64,000 nucleotides of DNA from Euborellia annulipes (Eukaryota > Arthropoda > Insecta > Dermaptera > Anisolabididae): assembly GCA_023213315.1 (NCBI GenBank), contig JAKCPI010005338.1, positions 1 to 64,000 on the forward strand. Direction: 5' to 3'. The stretch's first letter is position 1; every line of letters starts with the position of its first letter. Below are positions 10,550 through 21,075 of the stretch, in pieces. The position numbers and the translations under genes were made by a program. The notes beneath the pieces were generated by a model. That model made no database searches, was not told the DNA's origin, and saw only the letters and a program-made list of their open reading frames with translations.

Positions 10550-11460
10550 TCAATATGATAAAGTACCACATTAGTTTGGCTGTATTGATTTGGTTCAATT
10601 GAAAAATTATTCATTATCATAAAAAATGACTCGTAAATATCAAAATTCAAAACTATAGTTAATAGGGCCTTATTTGCGTGAGGCTTCAAATAAAGTACCA
10701 CATTAGTTTGGTCTATTTTGATCAAAACCACCATATAGTGGCGTCATCAAAAATGACTCAAGTATTACATTTCACACCTTTAGCCCATCAGGAAGTCTTT
10801 TGAAATTACATTAATTCGCGAAGGGTTTCAAATAAAGTACCACATTAGTTTGGTCTATTTTGATCAAAACCATCATATAGTGGCGTCATCAAAAATGATC
10901 CTTAAGTATTACATTTCACACCTCTAGCATCGGGAAGTCTTTGGAAATTACATTAATTCGCGAAGGGTTTCAAATAAAGTACAATTAGTTTGGTCTATTT
11001 TAATCAAAACCACATATAGTGGCGTCATCAAAAATGACTCTTAAGTATTAATTTCACACCTCTAGCATCGGGAAGTCTTTGAAATTAATTAATTCGCGAA
11101 GGGTTTCAAATAAAGTACCACATTAGTTTGGTTATTTTAATAAAAATAAGTGGGTATAAAAATGACTCTAAGTATTAATTTCAACTCTAGCCACGGGAAT
11201 TTTTGAAATTAATTAATTTGCGAAGGGTTTCAAATAAAGTAAATTAGTTTGGTCTATTTTGATCAAAACAATATAGTGGGTCTCAAAAATGATCTTAAGT
11301 ATTAATTTCAACTCTAGCATCGGGAAGTTTTGAAATTAATTAATTCGGAAGGGTTTAAATAAAGTAATTAGTTTGGTTATTTTGATAAAACATATAGTGG
11401 GTATAAATTTTAAGTATTAATTTCAACTCTAGACGGGAGTTTTGATTAATTAATTGGAAG
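10550..11460. repeat. Tandem repeat of about 142 bp that shrinks along the array
   Basis: Units begin CAAATAAAGTACCACATTAG at 10687, 10829, 10971, 11107, 11231 and 11357, after a diverged first unit at about 10550. Unit lengths are 142, 142, 136, 124, 126 and about 104. Each unit contains TTTGGTCTATTTTGATCAAA, a TAGTGGCGTCATCAAAAATG block and CGCGAAGGGTTT. Short C/A-containing pieces vanish progressively from left to right. This may be real decay but fits consensus error in a collapsed array. Confidence 0.8.
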
Positions 11461-11479
11461 TAGTAGTGGTGAAATTTGG

Positions 11480-12045
11480 GGGTAAAATGAGAATATACTT
11501 TTTAAAGAACATCTAAAATGAAAATAATTGATTCACGAATTTTAATCAAAATCGAGCCCTCGGGCTTGGCGTAGTTGGTAGTGCGCCTGCCCTGTATACC
11601 AAGGTTCTAGGGCTCAGATCCCAGGCCATCCGATGATTTTATTTAAGCCATTTGGATACCAAATAAAAAAATAATAAAAATCGTTAAAAAGAATTTTGAG
11701 ATATTCGAAAAAAACGGAAAAAGTACAATAGTGAAGTGCTAGTATTACTTTGGATATGATTTTGTTCAAAAGCTTCGTGTTATGTCCCAGAAGGGTACTT
11801 AACCTAAATATAAAATTTCATCTCCGTAGCTCATTTATTTTACTTTCTCTTACCTCTATATATTTTGAGATATTTTGTTCACAAACATACCATTTTGCGG
11901 GACCCAATTTTTTGGACTCATGGGACATCAAAACATGTATGTAACATATATACAAACATAACCATCAAAATCTTGACATCGAATATTTGACATGAAACCA
12001 ATACTTTCTATATCAATACATATAGAGGTAAGAGAAAGCAAAATG
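11480..12045 (-). repeat. FA repeat carrying a SINE insertion
   Basis: FA sequence from AAAATGAGAATATACTTTTT continues to ATAGAGGTAAGAGAAAGC. It is interrupted after TTTTAATCAAAATCG by the SINE at 11553-11682, and resumes with AAATCGTTAAAAAGAATTTT. Confidence 0.85.
11553..11682 (+). mobile_element. tRNA-derived SINE (SINE-1)
   Basis: The head CTCGGGCTTGGCGTAGTTGG fits an RNA polymerase III A box (TGGCGTAGTTGG), and GGCTCAGATCCC fits a weak B box. A tail with GATTTTATTTAAGCCATTTG and ATACCAAATAAAAA follows. AAAATCG may be the target duplication. Relatives are at 21003-21075, 26196-26295, 37573-37703, 49196-49232 and, badly garbled, 34915-35035. Confidence 0.75.
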
Positions 12046-12352
12046 AGAGAATATTCATTTTAAAGAGCATCTAATTTCTACATAATAAAAAATATGGTGT
12101 GACTGGCCGCACAGTTTCGGTGATTGAAAGATGTGTTCCGTGCTTGTCACGCCAGATGGTATGTATTCTTGATGCATGTGAGAAAGGGGTACTTATATTA
12201 ATTTAAATATCAAACTCATCTCTTTTACATTCTATTTTTTTCCCAGACAGATAGACCATTTTCGGATTCCGTGAATTCAAAATCTCGACATCACATATTT
12301 GACATGAATGCAATATTTTTTCTCTATATATGAAAGTGAAAGTAAAACGAAT
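12046..12352 (-). repeat. FA repeat, rearranged
   Basis: A hairpin (ATGGTGTGACTGGCCGCACA...TTGTCACGCCAGAT, 12092-12160) is followed by the left third of FA, ending AATGCAATATTTTTTCTCTA. The middle is deleted. Confidence 0.8.
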
Positions 12353-12424
12353 CAGGGGAGGGAGTTAGTAAAAATTTTAAAAATATTTCTATCTCTAGAA
12401 ATATGCATTATTAACCTTCGGGCT

Positions 12425-12665
12425 CTATCAGGGGCGTATATAAGGGGGAGGCCGAAGGGGCCCGGGGCCCCCCGAAATTTTCCAAATGCATATACAGGGA
12501 TATACAGACATCAGCGGGGCTCGACCCCGTTCATTCAACTCTTCGCTGCTCCTCCCAAAAATATCCATTTTTTTTTATTTTTCGCACTTTTTTAATAGAA
12601 CTTAAAATAGCCCTTCCCCTAGCTTCCCCCGCCCAGCTCGGTAGGGGGGCCGAAGGCAGCTAGTT
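12425..12665. mobile_element. Possible GC-rich MITE (CAGGGGCGTATATAAGGGGG)
   Basis: The start CAGGGGCGTATATAAGGGGG, with GGCCGAAGGGGCCC, resembles the element at 51550-51790. The right end is not clearly defined here; a GGGGGGCCGAAGGCAGCTAG block lies at 12643-12663. Confidence 0.4.
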
Positions 12666-13269
12666 TAATTATAATTAAACCTAATTTCTATCTAATCATT
12701 TATTAAAATTAAAATTTTTTATTATTTTAAAACATTTATGTCAACATTGTTTATTTACTATGTTATACAGTATATCATAAATGAGGTTAAATAAGTAATT
12801 ATAAATTTATTATTTACAACGAGAGTTATATCACCCTATAGTAAATTTTGAATTTAATAAAAGTTTCAATTAATAATAAATTTAATTAGACATTTTTTTT
12901 TCATCTCTCGAGAGGTGAACATAAATAATTCAATTTAATTTTACCGAAACAACCATTACTTTTTCTAAAATGAATTGATTATACTCCTGTCATAAACTTA
13001 TATATATATATATAAAATAACTCAAAGAAAACCGATCAATCAACTTCGAACCCATAATGCGCTCTAAAAATTCAATCAATCATCAATTCATCATTTTTGA
13101 ACTAATCCATAATATTTTTGAAATTAATTCAAAGAATTTGATTTGATCATTATATATATTTAATTATTATTTTATTTATTTCGAAATTTTTCAATTTGTA
13201 AACGTATATAATTAAAACATTTCTACATTAACTCTATTAGAAATAATGTTCTGGGGTTCTTTTTTTTTT
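12666..13269. other. Unassigned, very AT-rich intron sequence
   Basis: No family member, RNA or coding signal was recognised. Confidence 0.4.
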
Positions 13270-14112
13270 TAATAAAATTTGAAAAAACTAAAAAGTACAT
13301 GAGTAAAGTGCTACTATTCGAAGTTTCCCAAAGACAAAACCTAGTGCGATTTTATATTGCTACCGAAAAATAGAATATATTTAAAATTTAAAAATAATTG
13401 TTAAAGCATATTTCGAGAAAATTGAAAAAAAAAAGTACATCAATAAAGTACTAGTACTCGAGGTTTCCCAAAGATGAGATCAAACGTAATTTGTTTTTGA
13501 TACCACAATTAAAAAATATTTAAAATTTGAAAGAAATTGTTAGAGCATATTTCGAGAAAATTGAAAAAAAAACTAAAAATGTATATAAGTAAAGTACTAG
13601 TATTTGAGGCTTTTCAAAAACCAGATCAAATGAAGTTTGTTTTATATACTGGAAATAAAATATATTTAAAATTTGAAAGAAATCGTTAAAGCATATTTCG
13701 AAAAAATTGGAAAAAAACTAAAAGAGTACATCAATAAAGTACTAGTACTCGAGGCTTCCCAAAGATGAGATCAAACGTAATTTGTTTTTGATACCATAAC
13801 TAAAAAATATTTAAAATTTGAAAGAAATTGTTAGAGCATACTTCGAGAAAATTGAAAAAAAAAACTAAAAATGTATATCAGTAAAGCACTGATTCTCTTT
13901 GGCCGATTTTGTTCGAAAGTTTCGAATCATGTGCCAGGGCGATACCTAACTTAAATATAAAATTTGAACCTCCTAGCTCGTTTTATTCTTGAAATATTTT
14001 GTTCACAGACGGGACCCACTTTTTTGGACTCAGGGGACCTCAAAACATTCATCAAAATCTTGACATGAAATTTTGACATGAGTCCAATACTTTCTCTCTA
14101 TACATAGAGTAA
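13270..14112 (-). repeat. FA repeat with a tandem internal expansion
   Basis: The segment around AAAGTACATCAATAAAGTAC recurs at about 13293, 13432, 13577, 13723 and 13868, a period of about 139-146 bases. Each unit holds AATTGTTAGAGCATATTTCG and GAAAATTGAAAAAAAA. The last unit continues into normal FA left-end sequence, ending GAGTCCAATACTTTCTCTCT next to DDR exon C. Confidence 0.85.
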
Positions 14113-14150
14113 AAATAGCAATTTAGAAGAACAATTTTATAAATACTCAC

Positions 14151-14281
14151 CATGACGTCTTTGGTGAACTGATTATTGGCGAAAATATGAACAGCACTGA
14201 ATTCCCTCACAGTGTCAAATTCAAATTTGATCTCAATCGGTGAACCATTTCGTGTGTCATTCTTCCATCCAACCCAGCCAT
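14151..14281 (-). CDS. Ddr: Discoidin domain receptor, exon C (discoidin-like domain)
   Basis: The exon encodes GWVGWKNDTRNGSPIEI, then KFEFDTVREFSAVHIFANN and QFTKDVM, the middle of the DDR discoidin-like domain. VGWKND and EFEFD/REF-type motifs are characteristic (DDR1: VGWSNHS..., MEFEFDRLRAF). The acceptor is TTTTTGCAG, phase 1, forming an Asn codon with exon B. The donor is GTGAGT directly after ATG, phase 0. Oddity: the position that is Cys in vertebrate DDRs (H-C-N-N) is Ala here (FANN, codon GCC). The upstream-looking ATG inside the intron is not a start; the exon begins at the AG. Confidence 0.94.
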
Positions 14282-14299
14282 CTGCAAAAAACAAAAAGA

Positions 14300-14825
14300 A
14301 ACAATCGTCATCAACAGTGGCACACCACCAGCACGCAAAATCATTAGCCATATCATATTTCGGTTGCGACACCCTCTTTGGGTGGTCTCCGGCTCGTATT
14401 TCTCCTGACCCCGCCTAAAAAGCTATTTGATTATCCCTTTGAGCTTGCGACTTGGTATTAAACATTCTTTCAAGCGCATATACTCTAAGATTAATGTCGG
14501 CTATAAGAAAAGCTCACTGATTTCAGTTTTTTAATTTTAAATCTCCCTTTATATATATATAAGAAATATATCAAAGTTACTCACTCTCTTTACAAACTTT
14601 TACCTATTGAAGTATATCATAAAGATCTAAACTTTATATATTACCATCACAAATTATTTAGGTAGCTCATCAATATAAAAAGTGTCTTACGTTGGCTGAT
14701 TAAATTTTTTTTTTTTTTACCCCCCTACTGAAAATTGAATCCATTAAAAAAACTTTTTATTTCATGTTTTTGAAAAAAGTATAAAATATAATCAAGATTT
14801 GAATAAAACGTGTATATTTATTCTA
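14300..14825. other. Unassigned intron sequence upstream of exon C
   Basis: The polypyrimidine-poor acceptor of exon C lies at its left edge. Nothing else recognisable was seen. Confidence 0.4.
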
Positions 14826-15240
14826 AAGAAGTTAATTAAAGTCTTTTGCACCATCTAAGATCACCTTCGCCCGCCTTGACCCCCCCTCCAGTAGACTCGG
14901 GCCCGCCTGCGGCGGACCCTCGCCTTTTCTTAATTATGAAAAGAAAATTATTATTACTACTTATCCCAACCCAGTGCCTGCTTGAGGATTTGTTTACATT
15001 AAAGAATACACAACTGCAAAGAATACTTAAATATTTCTCTATACATTTCCTATGGGAAAGAGAAATCGTAACTTTAGTCATAAACTTAAAAAGTTATAAG
15101 AATTTCGGGACCTGAGTATTTTCCCGGCACTCTCCATAACGTCCTCTATAAGACTGCAAAATTTCGTTTCAAAATTCCAATGGGAAGTTGGTCAAACAGA
15201 GCGTGACAGACGGACAGACGGACACACCGCTATATATATA
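14826..15240 (+). repeat. FC family repeat, copy with GC-rich head
   Basis: It begins with GC-rich sequence (CGGGCCCGCCTGCGGCGGAC) and continues CTTTTCTTAATTATGAAAAG, CAGTGCCTGCTTGAGGATTT and ACATTTCCTATGGG. It ends GAGCGTGACAGACGGACAGA plus an AT tract. The layout matches 61795-62210. Confidence 0.75.
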
Positions 15241-15485
15241 TATATATATATAGATTACATAACTTCAAAGAATACATAGATATTTTTCTATACATTTCCT
15301 ATGGGAGAAATCGTAACTTTAGGAATTAATAACAAAAAGTTATACAGTAGGAATTTCGGGATAAAAATAATTTTCCTGTAATTCCTAGAAGGTCCTATTT
15401 AAGCATAACAAATTTCGTTTCAAAATTCCAACAGGAAGTTGCCTAAATAGACAGACAGACAAACAGACGGAAATTAGCGAATTAT
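15241..15485 (+). repeat. FC family repeat, second partial copy in tandem
   Basis: It repeats ACATTTCCTATGGGAGAAAT, GTAACTTTAGGAATTAATAA and ACAGACAGACAAACAGACGG directly behind the previous copy. Confidence 0.75.
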
Positions 15486-15497
15486 ATAATATAGATT

Positions 15498-15545
15498 TTC
15501 TGTCGACGTTTCGAGTGCCGATCGCACTCTTCATCAGAACATAAA
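15498..15545 (-). ncRNA. Hammerhead-like motif
   Basis: On the minus strand: CTGATGA, A, GAGTGC-GATCG-GCACTC, GAAACGTC, GACAG. Stem II has six pairs, and a weak stem I (TGTT with GACA) is possible. Stem III would be only AC/GT without a loop, so it could not form within one molecule. Confidence 0.5.
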
Positions 15546-15811
15546 TGATGTCAAATTGTCAGTTTAGTTGACAGTGTAGCAATTTTTGTATTCCCTTGAA
15601 AAATTCTCTTTACTGTTTCGAGGTCGAAGGCTGGCTGCCCATACCAACACATCCTCATATCATAATATCCGAGCCATCAAGAAACCACTAGTAAAAAAAT
15701 TATTATTTAAAAAAAAAAATTTTACTTTGACTTCTTGATTTTGAATTAAAACTTTTCTAAACAATTTAATCAAGAAAAATTAGCAATTTATAAACAGATT
15801 ATTTTTAAAAA
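15546..15811. other. Unassigned intron sequence
   Basis: Flanks the hammerhead-like motif. No inverted partner of the motif was found, so this may be a half element. Confidence 0.35.
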
Positions 15812-16195
15812 AATCTGGCGTGACTGGTTTCATAGCACTCAACTCCCTCTTTCTTTCGGTAATTGAAAGTTATGTTCTGTGCTAATCACACCAGATTTAA
15901 ATCGATGGAACAAATTTTGAGAGAAATCAAAAAAAAAAAAAAAAAAAAAAAAAAGTACATTTTCGATGATTTTGTTCAAAAGCTTCGTATTACATCCCAG
16001 AGGGGTACGTAACTTAAATATATACACTTTCAACCTCCTAGCTCTTTTCGTTCTTGAGATATTTTGTTCAGAGACAGACAGACCATTTTGCGGGACCCAC
16101 TTTTTTGTTCTCAATAGACCTCAAAACATATTTTACATCAAAAACTCGACAATGAATTTTTGACATGAATCCAATATTTTCTATCTATACATAGA
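15812..16195 (-). repeat. FA repeat with middle deletion
   Basis: Hairpin ATCTGGCGTGACTGGTTTCA...GTGCTAATCACACCAGATTT, then GAACAAATTTTGAGAGAAAT, an A-run, and the left part ending GACATGAATCCAATATTTTC. Confidence 0.85.
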
Positions 16196-16294
16196 AATAT
16201 TCAAATAAATTTATGATTTTTTTAAAATATTGTAAAACAAGGCAAGGGCGCAAAATGAATATTTTGAAAATTCTTTAACCTCAGAATACAAAAA

Positions 16295-16895
16295 AAAACT
16301 GGTGTGACTGGTCGCACAACACTCAAATCCCTTTTACCTTTGATAATTGAAAGTTGTGCTCTGTGCTTGTTATTTCAGATTTTTATGTGACGACATATAT
16401 TTAGTAGGGTCCGACCGAAACAAGATTTTCAGCAGTAACCGAAACCGAATTTCGGCCTCAAACCGTAACCGAAACAGAAACTTGTATTTCCTATACAAAA
16501 TTCATATCATTTTGACTTTTTTTTTTATCACACTCTAACAATCACTCCATTTTTCCCTTTTGCGAAAATCATTTGACCTTTTTTTTAAGGTGAGAATCTC
16601 ATTTGACGTTTTTTTTTTGTGTACGAGTCTCATCCCATCGTTTCAAACTCAGGTTTCGGCTGGTTTTTGGCCGAAACTGGCCGAAACCGAAACATCGGTC
16701 GGTTCCTAATATTTAGATTCCGCCAGTATATTATTAATGAAGATGTAAATTTTATAAGCATAGAAAAATAGACAGACCATTTTGCGGGCGAAATTTTTTG
16801 GACTCATGGATCTCAAAACATGTATTTTCCATCAAAATCAAAATTTCGACATGAATCCAATACTTTCATTCTTTATTAAAGGTAAAAGAAAGTAA
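16295..16895 (-). repeat. FA repeat interrupted by a hAT MITE
   Basis: The hairpin (AAACTGGTGTGACTGGTCGC...) and CGACATATATTTAG lie left of the insertion. ATATTTAGATTCCGCCAGTA and the left part ending CATGAATCCAATACTTTC lie right of it. Confidence 0.85.
16405..16708. mobile_element. Non-autonomous hAT element, copy 1 (TAGGGTCCGACCGAAAC family)
   Basis: The ends are TAGGGTCCGACCGAAACAAG and, reversed, TAGGAACCGACCGATGTTTC. ATATTTAG is duplicated at 16397-16404 and 16709-16716, the 8-bp hAT size. Subterminal sequence is full of CGAAAC/GTTTCGG repeats, possible transposase-binding sites. No coding. Confidence 0.88.
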
Positions 16896-17254
16896 AGATT
16901 ATATCTCCTATATTTTCATTTACAACAAGATTTAATGAAAACAAAAGTCGAATAGGATTCAAAGTCTCGTGGCTTTAATTAATTTTGTTTAACGTGATTG
17001 ATCCCCCCTATTTGCTTCTGAACATTAATTAATCCCGTATTGTTTAAGCATAATAATAGATTGTGAATAGAATAGAGAGATTGGAGGTAACTTATGGTCT
17101 TCTCTGTATAGAAGGGGATTTAATCCCACTGACCAAAGCACAGTCCCATTAGATTCAATTACAATAATTGACTAAACCAACGCCATTTGCAACAAGCCTC
17201 CTTGATCTTAAACAGAATAACTCTCTGAATGAATTTTTTAGATTAAAAAAAAAA
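16896..17254. other. Unassigned intron sequence
   Basis: No family copy or coding signal recognised. Confidence 0.4.
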
Positions 17255-18630
17255 AGAAAATCTGGTGGGACTGATCGCACACCACACAACTTTCTTTTTA
17301 CCTTTGGTAATTGAAAGTTGTGTTTTGTGCTTCTCAAGCCGGATTTTTTATAGAAATATTTATTATTTTGTTGCCATGGTAACCATTTCTCCTAACTTTC
17401 CTATAAAGTACAAGAGTAAAGTGTGCTTCAAAATATTACAAGAACAAAATGAGAATAAACATTTTAAAGAGCATCTAAAAAATAATTGCTTGATGAATTT
17501 TAATCAAAATCGTTGGAGCGAATTTTGTGAAAAACCTGAAAAAGTACGTCAGTAAAGTACTAGTACTCTTTGATCGGTTTTGTTCAAAGGCTCTTTGCCA
17601 GGCCGGTACTTAACTTGAATATAAAATTTCAACCTACTCGTTATTTTGGTTCTTGAGATATTTTGTTCACATACAGCGGGACCCATTTTTTTTGGACTCA
17701 GTGGAAAATCGTTAAAGCAAAATATTGAAAAAGTAAATCAGTAAAGTACTAATACTCTTTGACCAATTTTATTCAAAATTTCGTATTACGTCCCAGAGGG
17801 GAACTTAACTTAAATATAACATTTCATCCTCATAACTCTATTCATTCATACACGGAGGGTAAACCCGTCGGTTTTGACCGGGGCGGACCAATCTACCGGG
17901 TCAACCTGCCACGGTTAAAACTGTCATCACACACAAACGTAAAGGGAAAAACCCGCAGATCAACTTGTATAGTTGGTCCCCCACGGACCAAACCGTACGT
18001 GTATGGGCTAAATACTTGGACTGCCGCAGTTTTAGCCACGGATTTGACCACGGACAGACCAAAGTTTTGCCTGCCAATTAAAATTAGAATAATAAAAATG
18101 CTCTCATATAGGAAAAAAACAGACTCTCTGCTTTGGAATATGAAGCAAAGTGGACATAAAGCTTTTTATTGAAAAGAGGGAAATTGAGCCATATTCCTTT
18201 CCCTTAAAAGAAATGAGACATTTTTTCTTTAAATGTCCAAAAAATTCTTTGTAGTAACATATCCTCCCCTGCCCCCTCCAAAAGTCACCATTTAAAGATA
18301 AAGAGATGGTCAGGGGCGGTCAAAACTGTCGCTTGCCCACTAACGTAAAGATAAGACCGTGAGTTTAGACCGCGGTCAAAACCGGCGCGTGCTCGCCCAC
18401 TAACGAAAAGATAAATCCGTGCGTTTGGACCGGCACGGTCAAAACCGACAGATTTATCTCTTGGTGTATGGCCAGCTATTCTTGATTTTTGTTCACACAT
18501 AGACAGAGACTATTTTGTGGAGACTTTTTTTGGACTCAAAGACCTCAAAACATGTATTTTCCATCAAAACCGAATTTTCGACATGCATCCATTACTTTCT
18601 CTTTCTACATCTACATATATATAGGTAAGA
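17255..18630 (-). repeat. FA repeat(s), rearranged and split by a TIR element
   Basis: One copy runs 17255-17700 (hairpin ATCTGGTGGGACTGATCGCA... to TTTGGACTCAG). A second partial copy starts at about 17703 (AAAATCGTTAAAGC) and continues to 17848. It resumes at 18467 and ends ACATGCATCCATTACTTTCT near 18600. Confidence 0.8.
17851..18466. mobile_element. Non-autonomous TIR element with TA duplication
   Basis: The left end is CACGGAGGGTAAACCCGTCG then GTTTTGACCG. The right end, reversed, is CACCAAGAGATAAATCTGTC then GGTTTTGACCG. TA flanks both ends (17849-17850, 18467-18468), as in Tc1/mariner-type elements. Inner blocks with GACCGCGGTCAAAAC repeat the end motif. The 137-residue open frame at its left has no recognisable domain. 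Confidence 0.7.
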
Positions 18631-18639
18631 GAGTGTTAA

Positions 18640-19265
18640 AAAAAAAACGAGTGGTTTGAGTAATTGTATGAAATCGATTGAATAATCCATTCGCAAGAGG
18701 GTTAAGCACGTAACCGATACAAATCGCACTTGTTCAACATTATTATTATTATTATTTTTTTTTTATAATTGCCTTTTACGGCATAAACCCTTCCAAGAAA
18801 CATTCTAATTTACTTCAAGTAAAGAATTCAATGGCATATGACAATTCAAGTGTTTCATTGAAATTAACAATAGCCATCCCCCCCTTATTAGAGGGGTTGA
18901 CGTTGCAAATTCCTTTTATATTCCTCCTATACTTTTGACAATGTGTTTTAACCTCCCTTGAGTAACTAACAAGGGATGTCAGAATCATGAGTTTAAGCTT
19001 TAAGCCTGTTTGTATAGCAAAAGAGAGAGGGGGGCGATGGATATTTATCTATTTAATAAAGAAGGTTTAAGATTCTCATTGCTAACATGGGCTCTATTTT
19101 ACGATTCAATGTAACAGGGGATGAGCTGCTTGTATTATCCGTTACAAAAATATATAGACATGAACTGGATAAATTGAATAAAGATTATTTTGTCAATAAT
19201 ATTATGAAAATAAATATTTTTAATACATTAGTGAACTCTATTTATAGATGGAATATCTTTTATAA
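18640..19265. other. Unassigned intron sequence
   Basis: Nothing recognisable beyond simple repeats (ATT run at 18742-18760). Confidence 0.4.
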
Positions 19266-19271
19266 AATCAA

Positions 19272-20252
19272 GAAAAAATCTGGTGTGACTGGACTGGTCG
19301 CACAGTATCACAGCTTACCTTCAATAATTGAAAGTTGTGTTCCGTGATTGTCACACCAGATTTTTTGTGTCAACATATTTATTAGAATTCAAGATGTTAA
19401 ATTTATATTTTGTGTCGATGGCCGACTATCTTTCCTATGAAGAACAAGTGTTTCAAGTGCAAAATGAGAATATACATTCTAAAGAGCATCTAAAAAATAA
19501 TTGCTTTATGAATTTAATGTTTTATGGCTGTGGAGATTTAATCAGGAACTTTGCAGCCAGGAGATTAAATAAACACATCTTTTATATAATTTTTATTCGC
19601 CGACGTTTCGGTCGCCAACGACCTTCATCAGGGCAAATATTGTCAAATAAGATCGTGTGTATCAGGCAGTATAGGTATACCTAAAGTTATCGTCGGGAGG
19701 GATTACTAGATAGATCGGTCCCCCCTCACTCATCAGGGGATATATTGTCTTAGGTATACCTAAGATCGTGTATAGTAAAGGTATATCTATGATCGTGTGT
19801 AGTGACAATGGTTGCCCTGATGAAGGTCGTGATTGGCAACCGAAACGTCGACGAATAAAAATTAAATAAAAGATTTTTTGATTTAATCTCCTGGCAGCAA
19901 AGTTCCATTAGATCCTGATTGCTTAATCAAACTCGTTGAACCGAATTTTGAGAAAATCGAAGAAAAAAACTGAAAAAGTACATCAGTAAAGTACTAGTTC
20001 TCTTTGGCCTATTTTAGTTAAAAGCTTATCTTCGCGCCACAGTGGAGAGCCTAACTTAAATATAAAATTCCAACCTCCTAGCTCTTTTCGTTCTTGAGAA
20101 ATTTTGTTCACACAGGGACACTCCATTTTGGGGGACCCACTTTTTTGGACTCGAGAGAACCTCAAAACATCGCCATCATTACCATCTCGACATCAAATTT
20201 TCGACCTGAGTCCAATACTTTATATAGATAAGAGAAAGTAATAAGTAGCTAT
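19272..20252 (-). repeat. FA repeat, full length but for an HH insertion
   Basis: The hairpin (19275-19365) contains a small duplication (GACTGGACTGGTCGC). FA continues to about 19518, is interrupted by HH element 3, resumes at about 19930 and ends TTTATATAGATAAGAGAAAG. Confidence 0.85.
19519..19930. mobile_element. HH palindromic element 3
   Basis: The outer arms share AGGAACTTTGCAGCCAGGAG and its complement. The inner arms carry hammerhead-like motifs: minus at about 19606-19640 (CTGATGA, A, GGTCG-TTGG-CGACC, GAAACGTC) and plus at 19803-19846 (CTGATGA, A, GGT...ACC, GAAACGTC). The centre holds repeats of AGGTATACCTAA. The target duplication is short or unclear (perhaps TTAAT). Confidence 0.7.
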
Positions 20253-20597
20253 AAACACATATATAGAGCAAGATGTGTGTGAAGAAAACAAAAATCGCTT
20301 AAAAACCAGTAATTAAAAGATAATTATAGAGATGGAAACCCGTTTAGAAGGACATCGCTTTAAGGAAGATTTGAGGAGGGAAAAAAAAACTCAAGATAAT
20401 TAGGCCTAATTCCAAGAGAATGGTAATAATTAATATTTTTTGTTATTCTAAGCTTAGAACAAGAAATTTGCATAAAAATATAAGCTTGGAATTAGAAATG
20501 GAAGCTCTAAAGTGATAAAGGCACAACAAAAAAACTATTTTTAAATTTCAATCTTTAGCTTCTGAATTCAACTGCCAAAATTAATGCAAGCTTCTTT

Positions 20598-20892
20598 TTT
20601 ACTTTCTCTTACCTATATGTATATGTTAATATACATATATATATATAGAGAGAGAAAGTATTGGATGTCAAAAATTCGATGTCGAGATTTTGATGGATAC
20701 GTTTTGAGATCCCCTGAGTCCAAAAAAGTGGTTTTCGTGACATGGTCTGTCTGTGTGTTCAATTTTAAGCATGAAGGAATTGAGCTAGGAGATTGAAATT
20801 TTATATTTAAATTAGGCACCCCCCTAGGGCGTGAAAATATGCTTTTAATCAATATCGGCCAAAGAGTACTAGTACTTTACTGATGTACTTGG
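20598..20892 (+). repeat. FA repeat, left half
   Basis: TACTTTCTCTTACCTATATG to GTACTTTACTGATGTACTT. It breaks off where GC-rich SINE-like sequence begins. Confidence 0.85.
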
Positions 20893-21075
20893 CGCCTATG
20901 TTGGTACCGAGAAGCGCCAAAGGCTTGATGCGCCTGGACGGGGGGGGGGGGGGGGGGCAAGTGCCCGCCCCCTTCGCCCTCACCAAGTTATGCTACTGCT
21001 ACGTCGCTGGTTATGACCCCAGGCAGTCCAATGATTTTATTTAAGCCCAAATGGCATTTTTTTAAGTGGTATCCA
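20893..21075 (+). mobile_element. SINE-1-like insertion with damaged head
   Basis: The part GACCCCAGGCAGTCCAATGA, then TTTTATTTAAGCCCAAATGG, is the SINE-1 tail. The head (20893-21000) is GC-rich with a G-run at 20940-20957 and is not a clear tRNA match. Confidence 0.5.

Noticed and set aside
10550..11460. Tandem array considered as a CRISPR-like or satellite centromere array
   Set aside because: Whole units repeat without unique spacers, the array is short, and the genome is eukaryotic.
14212..14418. Plus-strand 68-residue open frame over DDR exon C
   Set aside because: It is the shadow of the real minus-strand exon, which has splice sites and conserved residues.
17759..18172. 137-residue open frame
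   Set aside because: It spans FA sequence and the end of a TIR element; no domain and no conserved pattern.
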